Source: Treponema sp.
GTDB lineage: Bacteria > Spirochaetota > Spirochaetia > Treponematales > Treponemataceae
Length of the DNA: 64,000 nucleotides
NCBI GenBank assembly: GCA_017464425.1
Contig: JAFUDX010000028.1
Span: forward strand, 1 to 64,000
Direction of reading: 5' to 3'
In this document: positions 32,812 to 39,860 of the stretch, one piece after another
Layout of the letters: every line of letters starts with the position of its first letter
Numbering within the stretch: position 1 is the stretch's first letter
Position numbers and translations under genes: made by a program
Notes under the pieces: model-generated
What the model was told of the DNA's origin: nothing
The model's database searches: none
Seen by the model: the letters and a program-made list of their open reading frames with translations, nothing else

Positions 32812-33078
32812 TCAGCCGTTTTGTCTTTTCTCTAAGTCCATAATGAAGGCAAAAATCGTCGCGATTGCAGAATATGTTTCTTCGGGAATAAAACTTCCCA
32901 CGCTCTGCAAGGAAAGCACATTCGCCATCTCCGCATTCTCGACCACAGGCACATCATTTTCCTCAGCGATTTTAACGAGCCGTTCCGCCACGCTGCCCTT
33001 CGCCTTTGCCGAAATATAGGGAGCGTCCGCCCACTCAGGATAGCGGAGCGCGACCGCAGAAAAAATCTCGTCTTCCAT
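32812..33078 (-). CDS. FlhB C-terminal domain-like protein
   Basis: The 88-residue protein corresponds to the cytoplasmic C-terminal subdomain of FlhB: AVALRYPEWADAPYISAKAKG, a helical VAERLVKIAEENDVPVVEN part, and IPEETYSAIATIFAF. The NPTH cleavage motif and the membrane part are missing, so it resembles the fragment produced after FlhB self-cleavage. Such FlhB-tail paralogues are common in spirochaetes and firmicutes next to a FliK-like gene, as here (TAAATG junction). It may stand in for or modulate the FlhB switch from hook to filament export. Confidence 0.78.
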   Translation of the reverse strand: MEDEIFSAVALRYPEWADAPYISAKAKGSVAERLVKIAEENDVPVVENAEMANVLSLQSVGSFIPEETYSAIATIFAFIMDLEKRQNG

Positions 33079-34233
33079 TTACACCACCCCCTGCACCTGC
33101 GCAAAAATTTCATCATCAGCGCAAAATCCTTGCACAGAATCAAAATTAACAAATTTAACGGGAATTTCTCGATTAAAATTAGAAAACAGAAGATTTGAAA
33201 GCAATTTTTCTGCGTGAAGAAAAGTGATTTTGTCACTATCACTCTTGCCGCCACTGTCATTATCGGGCTTGCCCCGATAATCTTTATTTAAAAAAGTAGA
33301 ACTCGCAAATTTCACCGCCGAAAGCTGATTTTTTTCAAAACCAAGCAAAAATGTATGCTGATTTGCAGAATTTTTCACATCGATTACTGCTTTTTGAATA
33401 TTTTTAAGTTCTGAATCAAACAAAAGCCGTATATTTCCCGTATAATTTTGAAAATTCCACTCAAACGGAAGCAAAATCCAGTGATTAAGCGGCGGATTTT
33501 TCCCCTTCGCCGACAAAACCGTATTAAACGCCGAAAGAATCCCGACCTTGTGCGAGTGCGAAGCCGAATCCACAGAATCGAAGAAGTTTCTCACAGAGAA
33601 CACAGAGAATCCGTCATCAACTGCTCCCTGCTCCCTGCTAACTGCTAACTGCCCATTTCTCTCTTCCTTCTTTCTTTTTCCATTTTCATTTTTCCGCTTT
33701 CCCACTATCGCCGAAACGCGCTCGTCACTCGCCGCAATTCCTTTTTCTTCAAGCAAGAGCGAGATTTGCGCTTTTTCTTGGTTTAGCGTGCCATCTTTTT
33801 TAGACTGATTCAGGGCTTTTTTTGCCGACTCAACATCGAATTTCATGCCAAGTTGCTGCATGAACTGTACGATTTTAAAAGAATCAAGATTTGGCTCAAA
33901 GCCAAGTGAAGTAAGAAAATTCTGTAATTGTGGGGAAAGATTTTGATTTTGCACGGGAAGTTTTTGCACAAGTTCGCCCGCATTTTTTGATTCAGAAAGA
34001 AGCGAAAGAAAAATCTGATTTCCAGACATAGCAACTGTTGCCTGAAAAACCTGCCCTTTTTGTAGCGGCACTTGCGACCGCACTTCAATCATCTGTCCCG
34101 CAAAAGAAACCGTGTACGAGCCATTCCCATTCTGCGAAACCACCCGCGCCGTAACGACCGAGCCATTTCGGAGCACAGCAGAAGCGCGCACATTTTGAGA
34201 AACTTGACCTTGGACAATATGAACAGCATTCAT
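33079..34233 (-). CDS. FliK-like hook-length control family protein
   Basis: From the ATG at 34233 (MNAVHIVQGQVSQN) the protein is 384 residues. It has a small beta-rich N-terminal part (VVTARVVSQNGNGSYTVSFAG), a helical middle, and a C-terminal region (LLPFEWNFQNYTGNIRLLFD) that resembles the conserved C-terminal domain of hook-length control (FliK-like) proteins encoded beside FlhB-tail genes. Residues about 179-216 (GKRKNENGKRKKEE, QLAVSREQGAVDD) are read from three repeat fragments at 33587-33697 and look like an inserted, probably disordered, linker. Exact role not established. Confidence 0.6.
   Translation of the reverse strand: MNAVHIVQGQVSQNVRASAVLRNGSVVTARVVSQNGNGSYTVSFAGQMIEVRSQVPLQKGQVFQATVAMSGNQIFLSLLSESKNAGELVQKLPVQNQNLSPQLQNFLTSLGFEPNLDSFKIVQFMQQLGMKFDVESAKKALNQSKKDGTLNQEKAQISLLLEEKGIAASDERVSAIVGKRKNENGKRKKEERNGQLAVSREQGAVDDGFSVFSVRNFFDSVDSASHSHKVGILSAFNTVLSAKGKNPPLNHWILLPFEWNFQNYTGNIRLLFDSELKNIQKAVIDVKNSANQHTFLLGFEKNQLSAVKFASSTFLNKDYRGKPDNDSGGKSDSDKITFLHAEKLLSNLLFSNFNREIPVKFVNFDSVQGFCADDEIFAQVQGVV
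33587..33697. repeat. Three repeat fragments translated in frame in the FliK-like gene
   Basis: In order: a CTCACAGAG/CACAGAG fragment (33587-33612); heptad units CTGCTCC, CTGCTCC, CTGCTAA, CTGCTAA (about 33620-33650); and a pyrimidine run (33656-33697). The first two match intergenic families found at 8834/38287 and 31437/49815/50172. Total length keeps the frame open. Confidence 0.7.
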
Positions 34234-34248
34234 CGGCAAAAAGGCAAA

Positions 34249-34382
34249 AAAAATCCACAGATTCACACAGATAGACACAGATTATATATGTCATAAAGGA
34301 AAGTTTTTCGTATGAATACGAAAGTCTTTCGTAATTCAAAACACATAATCTGTGTACATCCGTGCCTATCTGTGGATAGTAT
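34249..34382. repeat. Nested inverted repeat between the FliK-like gene and rplS
   Basis: Outer arms CCACAGATTCACACAGATAG and its near complement (CTATCTGTGG at the right end) enclose an inner palindrome around CTTTCGTAT/ATACGAAAG (about 34305-34330). The layout suggests one hairpin inserted into the loop of another. Confidence 0.7.
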
Positions 34383-34397
34383 CACGCAATGTTCAGC

Positions 34398-34871
34398 TTA
34401 TTTTTTTGCTGATGCGTTTGCGTGTTCTGCGGCTTCCTCAGCTTTAACCTCTGCTTTGAGAGCGGCTTCTTTTTCAGCAGCAGCCTTTGAGAGGTCGCGA
34501 GACCATTTAAGGTATTCAACCGCTGGCTGACCGATAAGTTCCTTGACTTTTGCAGCCTTACCAATCTTGTCGCGGACATAGTAGAGCTTAGCGCGGCGGA
34601 CTTTGCCTGGGCGAACGATTTCGACATTTACAACGCGCGGGCTGTAAACCGGGAAGATTCGCTCAACGCCAACGCCGTAAGAAATCTTGCGGACAGTGAA
34701 TGTCTTGCGGACGCCACTGTTTTTGATTGCGATAACGAGACCTTCAAAAATCTGGATTCGCTTTGTTTTGCCTTCGATAATCTCGAAGTGGACTTTTACT
34801 GTGTCACCAACTCGGAAGTTGAGGGAAGTTTCGTCTTCCTGCTGTGCTTCAATAGTTCTGATAAGATCCAT
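34398..34871 (-). CDS. rplS: 50S ribosomal protein L19
   Basis: The 157-residue protein matches L19 over the first 118 residues ([52 protein letters not shown]). It sits at the 30S-50S interface. The C-terminal 35-40 residues ([20 protein letters not shown]) form an Ala/Glu/Lys-rich extension absent from most L19 proteins. It is last in the rpsP-khpA-rimM-trmD-rplS operon, 2 bp after trmD. Confidence 0.96.
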   Translation of the reverse strand: MDLIRTIEAQQEDETSLNFRVGDTVKVHFEIIEGKTKRIQIFEGLVIAIKNSGVRKTFTVRKISYGVGVERIFPVYSPRVVNVEIVRPGKVRRAKLYYVRDKIGKAAKVKELIGQPAVEYLKWSRDLSKAAAEKEAALKAEVKAEEAAEHANASAKK

Positions 34872-34873
34872 TG

Positions 34874-35644
34874 TTATTTTCTCCTGTTTTTTCTGCGGGT
34901 ACGCTTCAATGAAACCTGCCCCGTCAGTTCCTCAATCATTTGTTCGGCTTCTGTAGTGAGCAAGCCCTGCATTCGCGCTGACACGATTAAATCGGGTCGG
35001 TTCGCGAGCGTTTTTTGGAGCCGCTTTTTCAGCCGCCACTTTCGGATTTCTTCATGGTTGCCGCTCGTTAAAACTTGTGGCACTTCCAAGCCGTTATACA
35101 ACGCCGGGTGCGTGTACTGCGGATATTCCAAAAGCCCGTCAGAGTAGCTTTCTTCGTCCAAACTTTCGGGGGTGATTACATTCTCGACCAAACGGTACAC
35201 TGAATCAACAATGACCGTTGCGGCAAGTTCCCCGCTTGACATGACATAATCCCCAATGGAGAGTTCGTCGTCAACATACAAGTCGATAATCCGCTGGTCG
35301 ATACCTTCATACCGCCCGCAGACCAGGACGATTTCTTCTTTCTGACTCAATTCCTGCGCTTTTTTTTGCGTGAACGGCTTCCCTGAAGGTGTGACATAAA
35401 TCACATGCTTCTTGTACGCCTTTACGCTTTCAAGCGCTCGCCCAAGAGGTTCCGCCATCAAAAGTTGACCGGCACCGCCTCCGTACGGCTTGTCATCACA
35501 TGTCTTGTGTTTATCAAAGGCAAAATCCCTGATATTCACTAAATCGTAGGCAATAATTCCCTTTTCAACCGCTTTCGCCATGATTGAGGCTTCAAAGAAA
35601 GCGCGCGGAATCTCAGGAAATAAGGTCAGCACGGTAAATTTCAT
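34874..35644 (-). CDS. trmD: tRNA (guanine-N1)-methyltransferase TrmD
   Basis: The 256-residue protein shows [17 protein letters not shown] at the start and the trefoil-knot AdoMet site [16 protein letters not shown] with [14 protein letters not shown]. TrmD methylates G37 of tRNAs next to the anticodon, preventing frameshifts. Its place between rimM and rplS is the standard bacterial arrangement. Confidence 0.97.
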   Translation of the reverse strand: MKFTVLTLFPEIPRAFFEASIMAKAVEKGIIAYDLVNIRDFAFDKHKTCDDKPYGGGAGQLLMAEPLGRALESVKAYKKHVIYVTPSGKPFTQKKAQELSQKEEIVLVCGRYEGIDQRIIDLYVDDELSIGDYVMSSGELAATVIVDSVYRLVENVITPESLDEESYSDGLLEYPQYTHPALYNGLEVPQVLTSGNHEEIRKWRLKKRLQKTLANRPDLIVSARMQGLLTTEAEQMIEELTGQVSLKRTRRKNRRK

Positions 35645-35648
35645 GGAA

Positions 35649-36251
35649 TTACTCCAGAATCCAGAGGTGCATCAACTGGATTATCTTGTTTTTGACATCA
35701 ACCGTTCCGATGAACTGATCCTTGAGCGGCACATAGACCGTCCGAACCTTGCCATTGGAATCGAATTTGACGCTTTCACTAAGACAATCACACTTCTCGG
35801 CCAGACAAACCTCCAAGAGGTTTCCAGAACCGCCTTCCATTACGTCTGTGATTGTACCCACCTGTATGGGCGCAGATTTTTCTGCCAATCCGTCGTTGCC
35901 CTTGTAAACAAGAGCGCAATTTTTTAAGTCTTCGATATACCACTCGTTCTCACCAAGAGGACAAGCGTTCTCGCGCGGAACTACGATTTCCCATTTGTTG
36001 AACTTTTGAGCAAGCTCTGGGCTGTCAATTCCCGCAAGTTTCATGTACAAGTCACGGCCGCCGACTTTTGCGTATTCAACCGAAAAGGATTTTTGCTCCC
36101 CGGTCTTGCCGTTCCTCAAAGCAACTTCCTTCATGGAAGCGAAATGCTCATATTCGCCAGAAGTGCTTTCTACTTTAAATTCCCCCGAAATGCCATGAGA
36201 GCCTCGGACGAAGCCAACGATAAATTCGTCGTTCTGATTAGATTGTTCCAC
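35649..36251 (-). CDS. rimM: 16S rRNA processing protein RimM
   Basis: The 200-residue protein has the RimM N-terminal domain (FIVGFVRGSHGISGEFKVES) and the PRC-barrel C-terminus (GTITDVMEGGSGNLLEV...VYVPLKDQFIGTVDV). It assists 30S head maturation and binds S19. It lies in the conserved ribosomal operon, 6 bp after khpA and 4 bp before trmD. Confidence 0.95.
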   Translation of the reverse strand: MEQSNQNDEFIVGFVRGSHGISGEFKVESTSGEYEHFASMKEVALRNGKTGEQKSFSVEYAKVGGRDLYMKLAGIDSPELAQKFNKWEIVVPRENACPLGENEWYIEDLKNCALVYKGNDGLAEKSAPIQVGTITDVMEGGSGNLLEVCLAEKCDCLSESVKFDSNGKVRTVYVPLKDQFIGTVDVKNKIIQLMHLWILE

Positions 36252-36257
36252 AGTTTC

Positions 36258-36491
36258 TTAGTCCAGTATGTCAAGGCTGTAATGCTTGCCATCTCTACTG
36301 GCTGATGCACTCAATACTGTGCGCAACGCTTTAGCAATGCGGCCGTATTTGCCGATTACCTTACCAATATCACCCTGGGCTACACGAAGTTCCAAAACTG
36401 GACCGCGTTCGCCTTCGGTTTCATTTACCGAGACTGCACTGGGATCATCGACCAATGATTTTGCAATGTATTCAATCAGGTCTTTTTCCAT
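36258..36491 (-). CDS. khpA: KH-domain RNA-binding protein KhpA
   Basis: The 77-residue protein is a single KH domain with the GxxG loop in DIGKVIGKYGRIAKALR (about 44-60). It is the usual companion of rpsP and rimM. KhpA dimers or KhpA-KhpB pairs bind RNA and affect cell elongation and small RNA function in other bacteria. Confidence 0.94.
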   Translation of the reverse strand: MEKDLIEYIAKSLVDDPSAVSVNETEGERGPVLELRVAQGDIGKVIGKYGRIAKALRTVLSASASRDGKHYSLDILD

Positions 36492-36511
36492 TCCCCGTTA
36501 CTCCCGTTAAA

Positions 36512-36760
36512 TTATTTGTTAAGGCCGTTTTTGCTAAGGATTCTTTTGACTGTTTCAGTTGGCTGAGCACCAACGCCAATCCAATACTTTGCACGCTCCA
36601 TGTTGACCGTTACCTGATTGCCTTCTTTTTGTGTGACAGGCTGATAGGTACCAATCTCTTCGATAGTAACACCATCGCGTGGTTTGCGTGAATCCTGAAC
36701 TACGATTCGGTAGCAAGGTCGTTTTTTTGCACCGAGTCTCTTGAGTCTGATTTTGACCAC
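36512..36760 (-). CDS. rpsP: 30S ribosomal protein S16
   Basis: The 82-residue protein ([19 protein letters not shown] at the start, [17 protein letters not shown] near the end) is a full S16. The start is GTG at 36760, with AGGAGG 7 bp before; a longer frame to 36826 overlaps the promoter and is not translated. It leads the rpsP-rplS operon. Confidence 0.95.
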   Translation of the reverse strand: MVKIRLKRLGAKKRPCYRIVVQDSRKPRDGVTIEEIGTYQPVTQKEGNQVTVNMERAKYWIGVGAQPTETVKRILSKNGLNK

Positions 36761-36793
36761 AATATTCCTCCTAGAATAAATTTGTGAGATACT

Positions 36794-36822
36794 ACTATAT
36801 AATTTTTTAAAAGAATAATCAA
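36794..36822 (-). promoter_or_regulatory. Promoter of the rpsP-rplS operon
   Basis: Minus strand TTGATT (36822-36817), 17-bp spacer, TATAGT (36799-36794), about 33 bp before the GTG start. It is divergent from the glgC promoter. Confidence 0.65.
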
Positions 36823-36898
36823 TCATTTTGCACTCATTTACCTTTTCTCTGCCATGTATTTATAACGCTAAATTTCTCTGAAACTTGTAAAAAATAAT

Positions 36899-36927
36899 TT
36901 GCAATCTCCATTTTTTAGGAGTATGAT
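36899..36927 (+). promoter_or_regulatory. Promoter of glgC
   Basis: TTGCAA (36899-36904), 17-bp spacer and TATGAT (36922-36927) lie 47 bp before the glgC ATG, which has a CAGGAG ribosome site. Confidence 0.65.
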
Positions 36928-36974
36928 AATTTAATATACAAAATTTTTTAAAAACTTTTCAGGAGCGAATCAGT

Positions 36975-38285
36975 ATGGCAAATTCAAAAGAACCTCGCGT
37001 TTTAGCAATCATCTTGGGCGGCGGTAAAGGAACACGACTTTACCCTCTTACAAAGGAACGCTCCAAGCCGGCAGTTCCATTCGGCGGCAAATACCGCATC
37101 GTCGACATCCCGATTTCAAACTGTATCAACTCAGGCTATCGAAAGATTTACCTGCTCACGCAGTTCAACTCGGCTTCGCTTCACCATCACATCACAAGCT
37201 CATACAACTTCGACAACTTCTCAAAAGGCTTCGTCGAGATTCTGGCGGCAGAGCAAACGCTTGAGCACTCAGGCTGGTTTGAAGGCACGGCAGATGCTGT
37301 CCGCAAGAATATGGTTCACTTCCGCTCACAGAACCCCACGCACTACATCATTCTTTCGGGCGACCAGCTCTACCGCATGGATTTAAAGGCATTCATGAAC
37401 AGCCACATTGAAAGCGGTGCTGACATCACGATTGCAACCACCGCCGTAAACGAGCGCGACGCAACGGGCTTCGGCATCATGAAAATCGACGCAAAAAAGG
37501 CAATCACCGAGTTCATCGAAAAACCTTCCGCTGATGTTTTGAAATCTGGCAACTGGAAGATTCCTGCAAACGCTCGCGGTGACTTGCCCAAAGAAAAGGA
37601 ATACCTTGCTTCAATGGGCATTTACATCTTCAACGCCGCCACTATGGAAGAAATGCTCGACAACGAATTCACCGACTTCGGCAAGGAAATCATTCCCCGC
37701 GCCATCAAAAACAAAAAGGTCAATTCCTATGTGTTCGACGGCTACTGGGAAGACATCGGTACTATCCGCAGCTTCTACAACTCAACGCTCGACCTCACGA
37801 ACGATGTTCCGCCGTTCAACTTTTACGATGCAGATGCTCCAATCTACACTCACATGCGAAATCTTCCGCCGCCAAAAATCAACGGTGCGCCCCATATCGA
37901 AAATTCGCTTCTCACCGAAGGTTGTATGGTCATCAATGCCAAGTCAATCACCAAATCGGTTGTCGGCGTACGAACGATTATCAACGAAGGAAGCGAGCTT
38001 GACGGCGTAATCACGATGGGTGGCGACTTCTACGAAAACGAAGAAACAAAAGCCGAAAACAAAAAGGCTGGCCGACCGAACATCGGAATCGGAAAGAACT
38101 GCAAAATTGCAAAGGCAATCATCGACAAAGACGCAGCAATCGGCGACAATGTGCGAATCAATGTCGACGGCAACACCTACCCCGACGGCGAGAACAAACT
38201 TCCGAACGGCATTTCGTTCTACAGCTCAGAGGGAATCATCGTCATCCGAAAGAGCGCAGTCATTCCATCAGGAACTGTAATCTAA
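36975..38285 (+). CDS. glgC: Glucose-1-phosphate adenylyltransferase GlgC
   Basis: The 436-residue enzyme makes ADP-glucose for glycogen synthesis. The nucleotide-binding start LGGGKGTRLYPLTKERSKPA, the PISNCINSGYRKIYLLTQFN segment, GFVEILAAEQT and the sugar-phosphate site EFIEKPS (about residues 182-188) are intact. The C-terminal left-handed helix ends IVIRKSAVIPSGTVI. No other glycogen gene is in the window. It has its own promoter and is followed by a nested repeat. Confidence 0.96.
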   Translation: MANSKEPRVLAIILGGGKGTRLYPLTKERSKPAVPFGGKYRIVDIPISNCINSGYRKIYLLTQFNSASLHHHITSSYNFDNFSKGFVEILAAEQTLEHSGWFEGTADAVRKNMVHFRSQNPTHYIILSGDQLYRMDLKAFMNSHIESGADITIATTAVNERDATGFGIMKIDAKKAITEFIEKPSADVLKSGNWKIPANARGDLPKEKEYLASMGIYIFNAATMEEMLDNEFTDFGKEIIPRAIKNKKVNSYVFDGYWEDIGTIRSFYNSTLDLTNDVPPFNFYDADAPIYTHMRNLPPPKINGAPHIENSLLTEGCMVINAKSITKSVVGVRTIINEGSELDGVITMGGDFYENEETKAENKKAGRPNIGIGKNCKIAKAIIDKDAAIGDNVRINVDGNTYPDGENKLPNGISFYSSEGIIVIRKSAVIPSGTVI

Positions 38286-38286
38286 A

Positions 38287-38428
38287 TTTCTCACAGAGCT
38301 AAAGAGGGCACAGAGGATTTTATCTAAATGACGCTCTCTGTGAACTCTGTAGCCTACGCAACATAGTTGCTTCGGAGAGTCGCTAAAATTGCATAGCAAT
38401 TTTTTAACGCTCCCTATCTGTGAGGAAC
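38287..38428. repeat. CTCACAGAG inverted repeat interrupted by another element
   Basis: Left arm TTTCTCACAGAG (38287-38298) pairs with a right arm that is split: CTCTGTGAACTCTGT ends at 38350, and TCTGTGAGG resumes at 38417. The split is caused by the 66-bp element at 38351-38416. It sits between glgC and the J-domain gene. Confidence 0.75.
38351..38416. mobile_element. 66-bp element with hairpins, flanked by TCTGT direct repeats
   Basis: The insert holds two perfect hairpins, GCAAC-ATA-GTTGC and AAATTGC-ATA-GCAATTT. The flanks 38346-38350 and 38417-38421 are both TCTGT, consistent with a 5-bp target duplication in the older repeat. It codes for nothing, so a transposase or RAYT-type enzyme would have to act in trans. 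Confidence 0.55.
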
Positions 38429-38432
38429 TAAT

Positions 38433-38795
38433 ATGACAATGTACGACAGGCTGGGGGCTTTGCTTAGCGAGGCTCTCGAAACGGGAGAACTTCCCAAAAC
38501 AAACGAAGATTCTCCCTCTCCAAGTGATTTTTTTGAATCACCTGCGCAAGAAAAGCCAGATTATCAAGTCATCAAGAATTTTATTCCCGAACAGGTAAAA
38601 TCCGCCCTCGCATTCATTCAGATTCCAGAAAACGCAAGCTACGAAGAGGCAAAAAAAATCTACCGTGAAAAACTGATGTATTATCACCCCGACAGGCGGG
38701 CAGACAATCCCGTGCTGCAGAAAGTGGCAAAAGAAAAGACTGAAAAAGTGCTGAAAGCGTGGCAGATTATCGAAAACTGGTACAAAAACGGCTAA
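38433..38795 (+). CDS. J-domain protein
   Basis: The 120-residue protein has a C-terminal J domain (about 68-118): SYEEAKKIYREKLMYYHPDRR with the essential His-Pro-Asp, then helix IV (AWQIIENWYKNG). The N-terminal half is acidic and disordered-looking. There is no Gly/Phe or zinc-finger region, so it is a specialised DnaK co-chaperone. It converges on the next gene with a 4-bp overlap. Confidence 0.8.
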   Translation: MTMYDRLGALLSEALETGELPKTNEDSPSPSDFFESPAQEKPDYQVIKNFIPEQVKSALAFIQIPENASYEEAKKIYREKLMYYHPDRRADNPVLQKVAKEKTEKVLKAWQIIENWYKNG

Positions 38796-39517
38796 AATCC
38801 GCCCATTTCCAGCGACATCTGCACTTCCGTCGTAGAACGGTTCAGTTCACGGGCAATTTCTTCAACAGAATGTCCTGCCAAATGCAAATCATGAACCATC
38901 TCAGGAAATTTTTTAGCAGGAACAATCGGCTCATCGGTATACGACACATTTCCGCCAATCACGGGGACAGAGGCATATGAAGAGCCGTCGCTTTCAACGG
39001 TAAATGTTGTGCCTGAAGGAGAAACAATCTGCTGCTTTGAGTCAAGTTCTGCCTGCGAAAACAAATCCGCCTGATGCACTTGTTTGCTCCCCTGATCGGT
39101 AAGTTCATACCGATTGGTAGACTGAAGCCCCGCCGAAATATCCTTATTTTTAAGATACTGCTGGGCAACATGATTTGAAAGAGAATTTTTTGCAGCGGCT
39201 GCATTCGCCTGAGAAGCCATAGAAACTTTTTGCTTATAGGAAAGCGTTGCGTTCTGAGCTTCGATTTCGTGCTTTGCGAATTCGATATGCCGGTCAGCCT
39301 CTGCAGCAGCCAGTTTGAGCTGTTTGATTCTATCTTCAATCAGATTGATGTCACGGGCAGTATTGTTGTTCATGTCAGAAATAAGTTTTTCAATCTGCTC
39401 ACGGGTAGACGAAACAATATCATCAGTGGAAAAAAGCTTGCGGAATTTTAAGAAAAATGTACACCAAAGACAAATATTCAGCACACAAAAAAATGCTGCG
39501 ATAAGAACTACTATCAT
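38792..39517 (-). CDS. Membrane-anchored coiled-coil protein with a C-terminal HTH
   Basis: The 241-residue protein has an N-terminal membrane helix (IVVLIAAFFCVLNICLWCTFF), a coiled coil (about 40-95, REQIEKLISDMNNNTAR) and a low-complexity middle. The end HSVEEIARELNRSTTEVQMSLEMGGF is a helix-turn-helix-like segment. It lies last in the sigma-28/DUF342 gene group, 10 bp after the 110-residue protein. Function not recognised. Confidence 0.6.
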   Translation of the reverse strand: MIVVLIAAFFCVLNICLWCTFFLKFRKLFSTDDIVSSTREQIEKLISDMNNNTARDINLIEDRIKQLKLAAAEADRHIEFAKHEIEAQNATLSYKQKVSMASQANAAAAKNSLSNHVAQQYLKNKDISAGLQSTNRYELTDQGSKQVHQADLFSQAELDSKQQIVSPSGTTFTVESDGSSYASVPVIGGNVSYTDEPIVPAKKFPEMVHDLHLAGHSVEEIARELNRSTTEVQMSLEMGGF

Positions 39518-39527
39518 GCGCTACCTG

Positions 39528-39860
39528 CTACCGTTCAATATCAATGTGGATTCCAAGATAGGACTCACGGATTTCTGTTGGATTGCCTTGCTTCTGCTGC
39601 TCTTCCTGCCCTTTTTTTTGCCCATGCTTGCCTTCACCCCATGCGGAAGAATTATGCCCCTCATCGTTAATTCCTGCTGATTTTGCCTCGTTATCAGCGG
39701 CTTTATGAACTTGAGCGGCTTTTTCTGTATTCTGCTGGATAATTTTTGCCTCTTGAAGCTGCCCTGCAAGAACGGCCCCCTGCTGTTGATGAGAAACGGC
39801 GCGAGCAACATTATTCATGTTGGCATACATTGTCTGCAAATCAAGAGGAGAAACACCCAT
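39528..39860 (-). CDS. Hypothetical hydrophilic protein, 110 residues
   Basis: It starts MGVSPLDLQTMYANMNNVAR and is rich in Gln, Glu and Lys, with a helical middle and a basic Gln-Glu-rich stretch (WGEGKHGQKKGQEEQQKQG). The start shares one base with the stop of the DUF342 gene. The absence of a membrane segment and the Gln/Asn content suggest a cytoplasmic or export-substrate protein. No family recognised. Confidence 0.55.
   Translation of the reverse strand: MGVSPLDLQTMYANMNNVARAVSHQQQGAVLAGQLQEAKIIQQNTEKAAQVHKAADNEAKSAGINDEGHNSSAWGEGKHGQKKGQEEQQKQGNPTEIRESYLGIHIDIER

Noticed and set aside
36761..36826. N-terminal extension of S16
   Set aside because: It would include the promoter; GTG at 36760 has AGGAGG in the right place and matches the S16 start.
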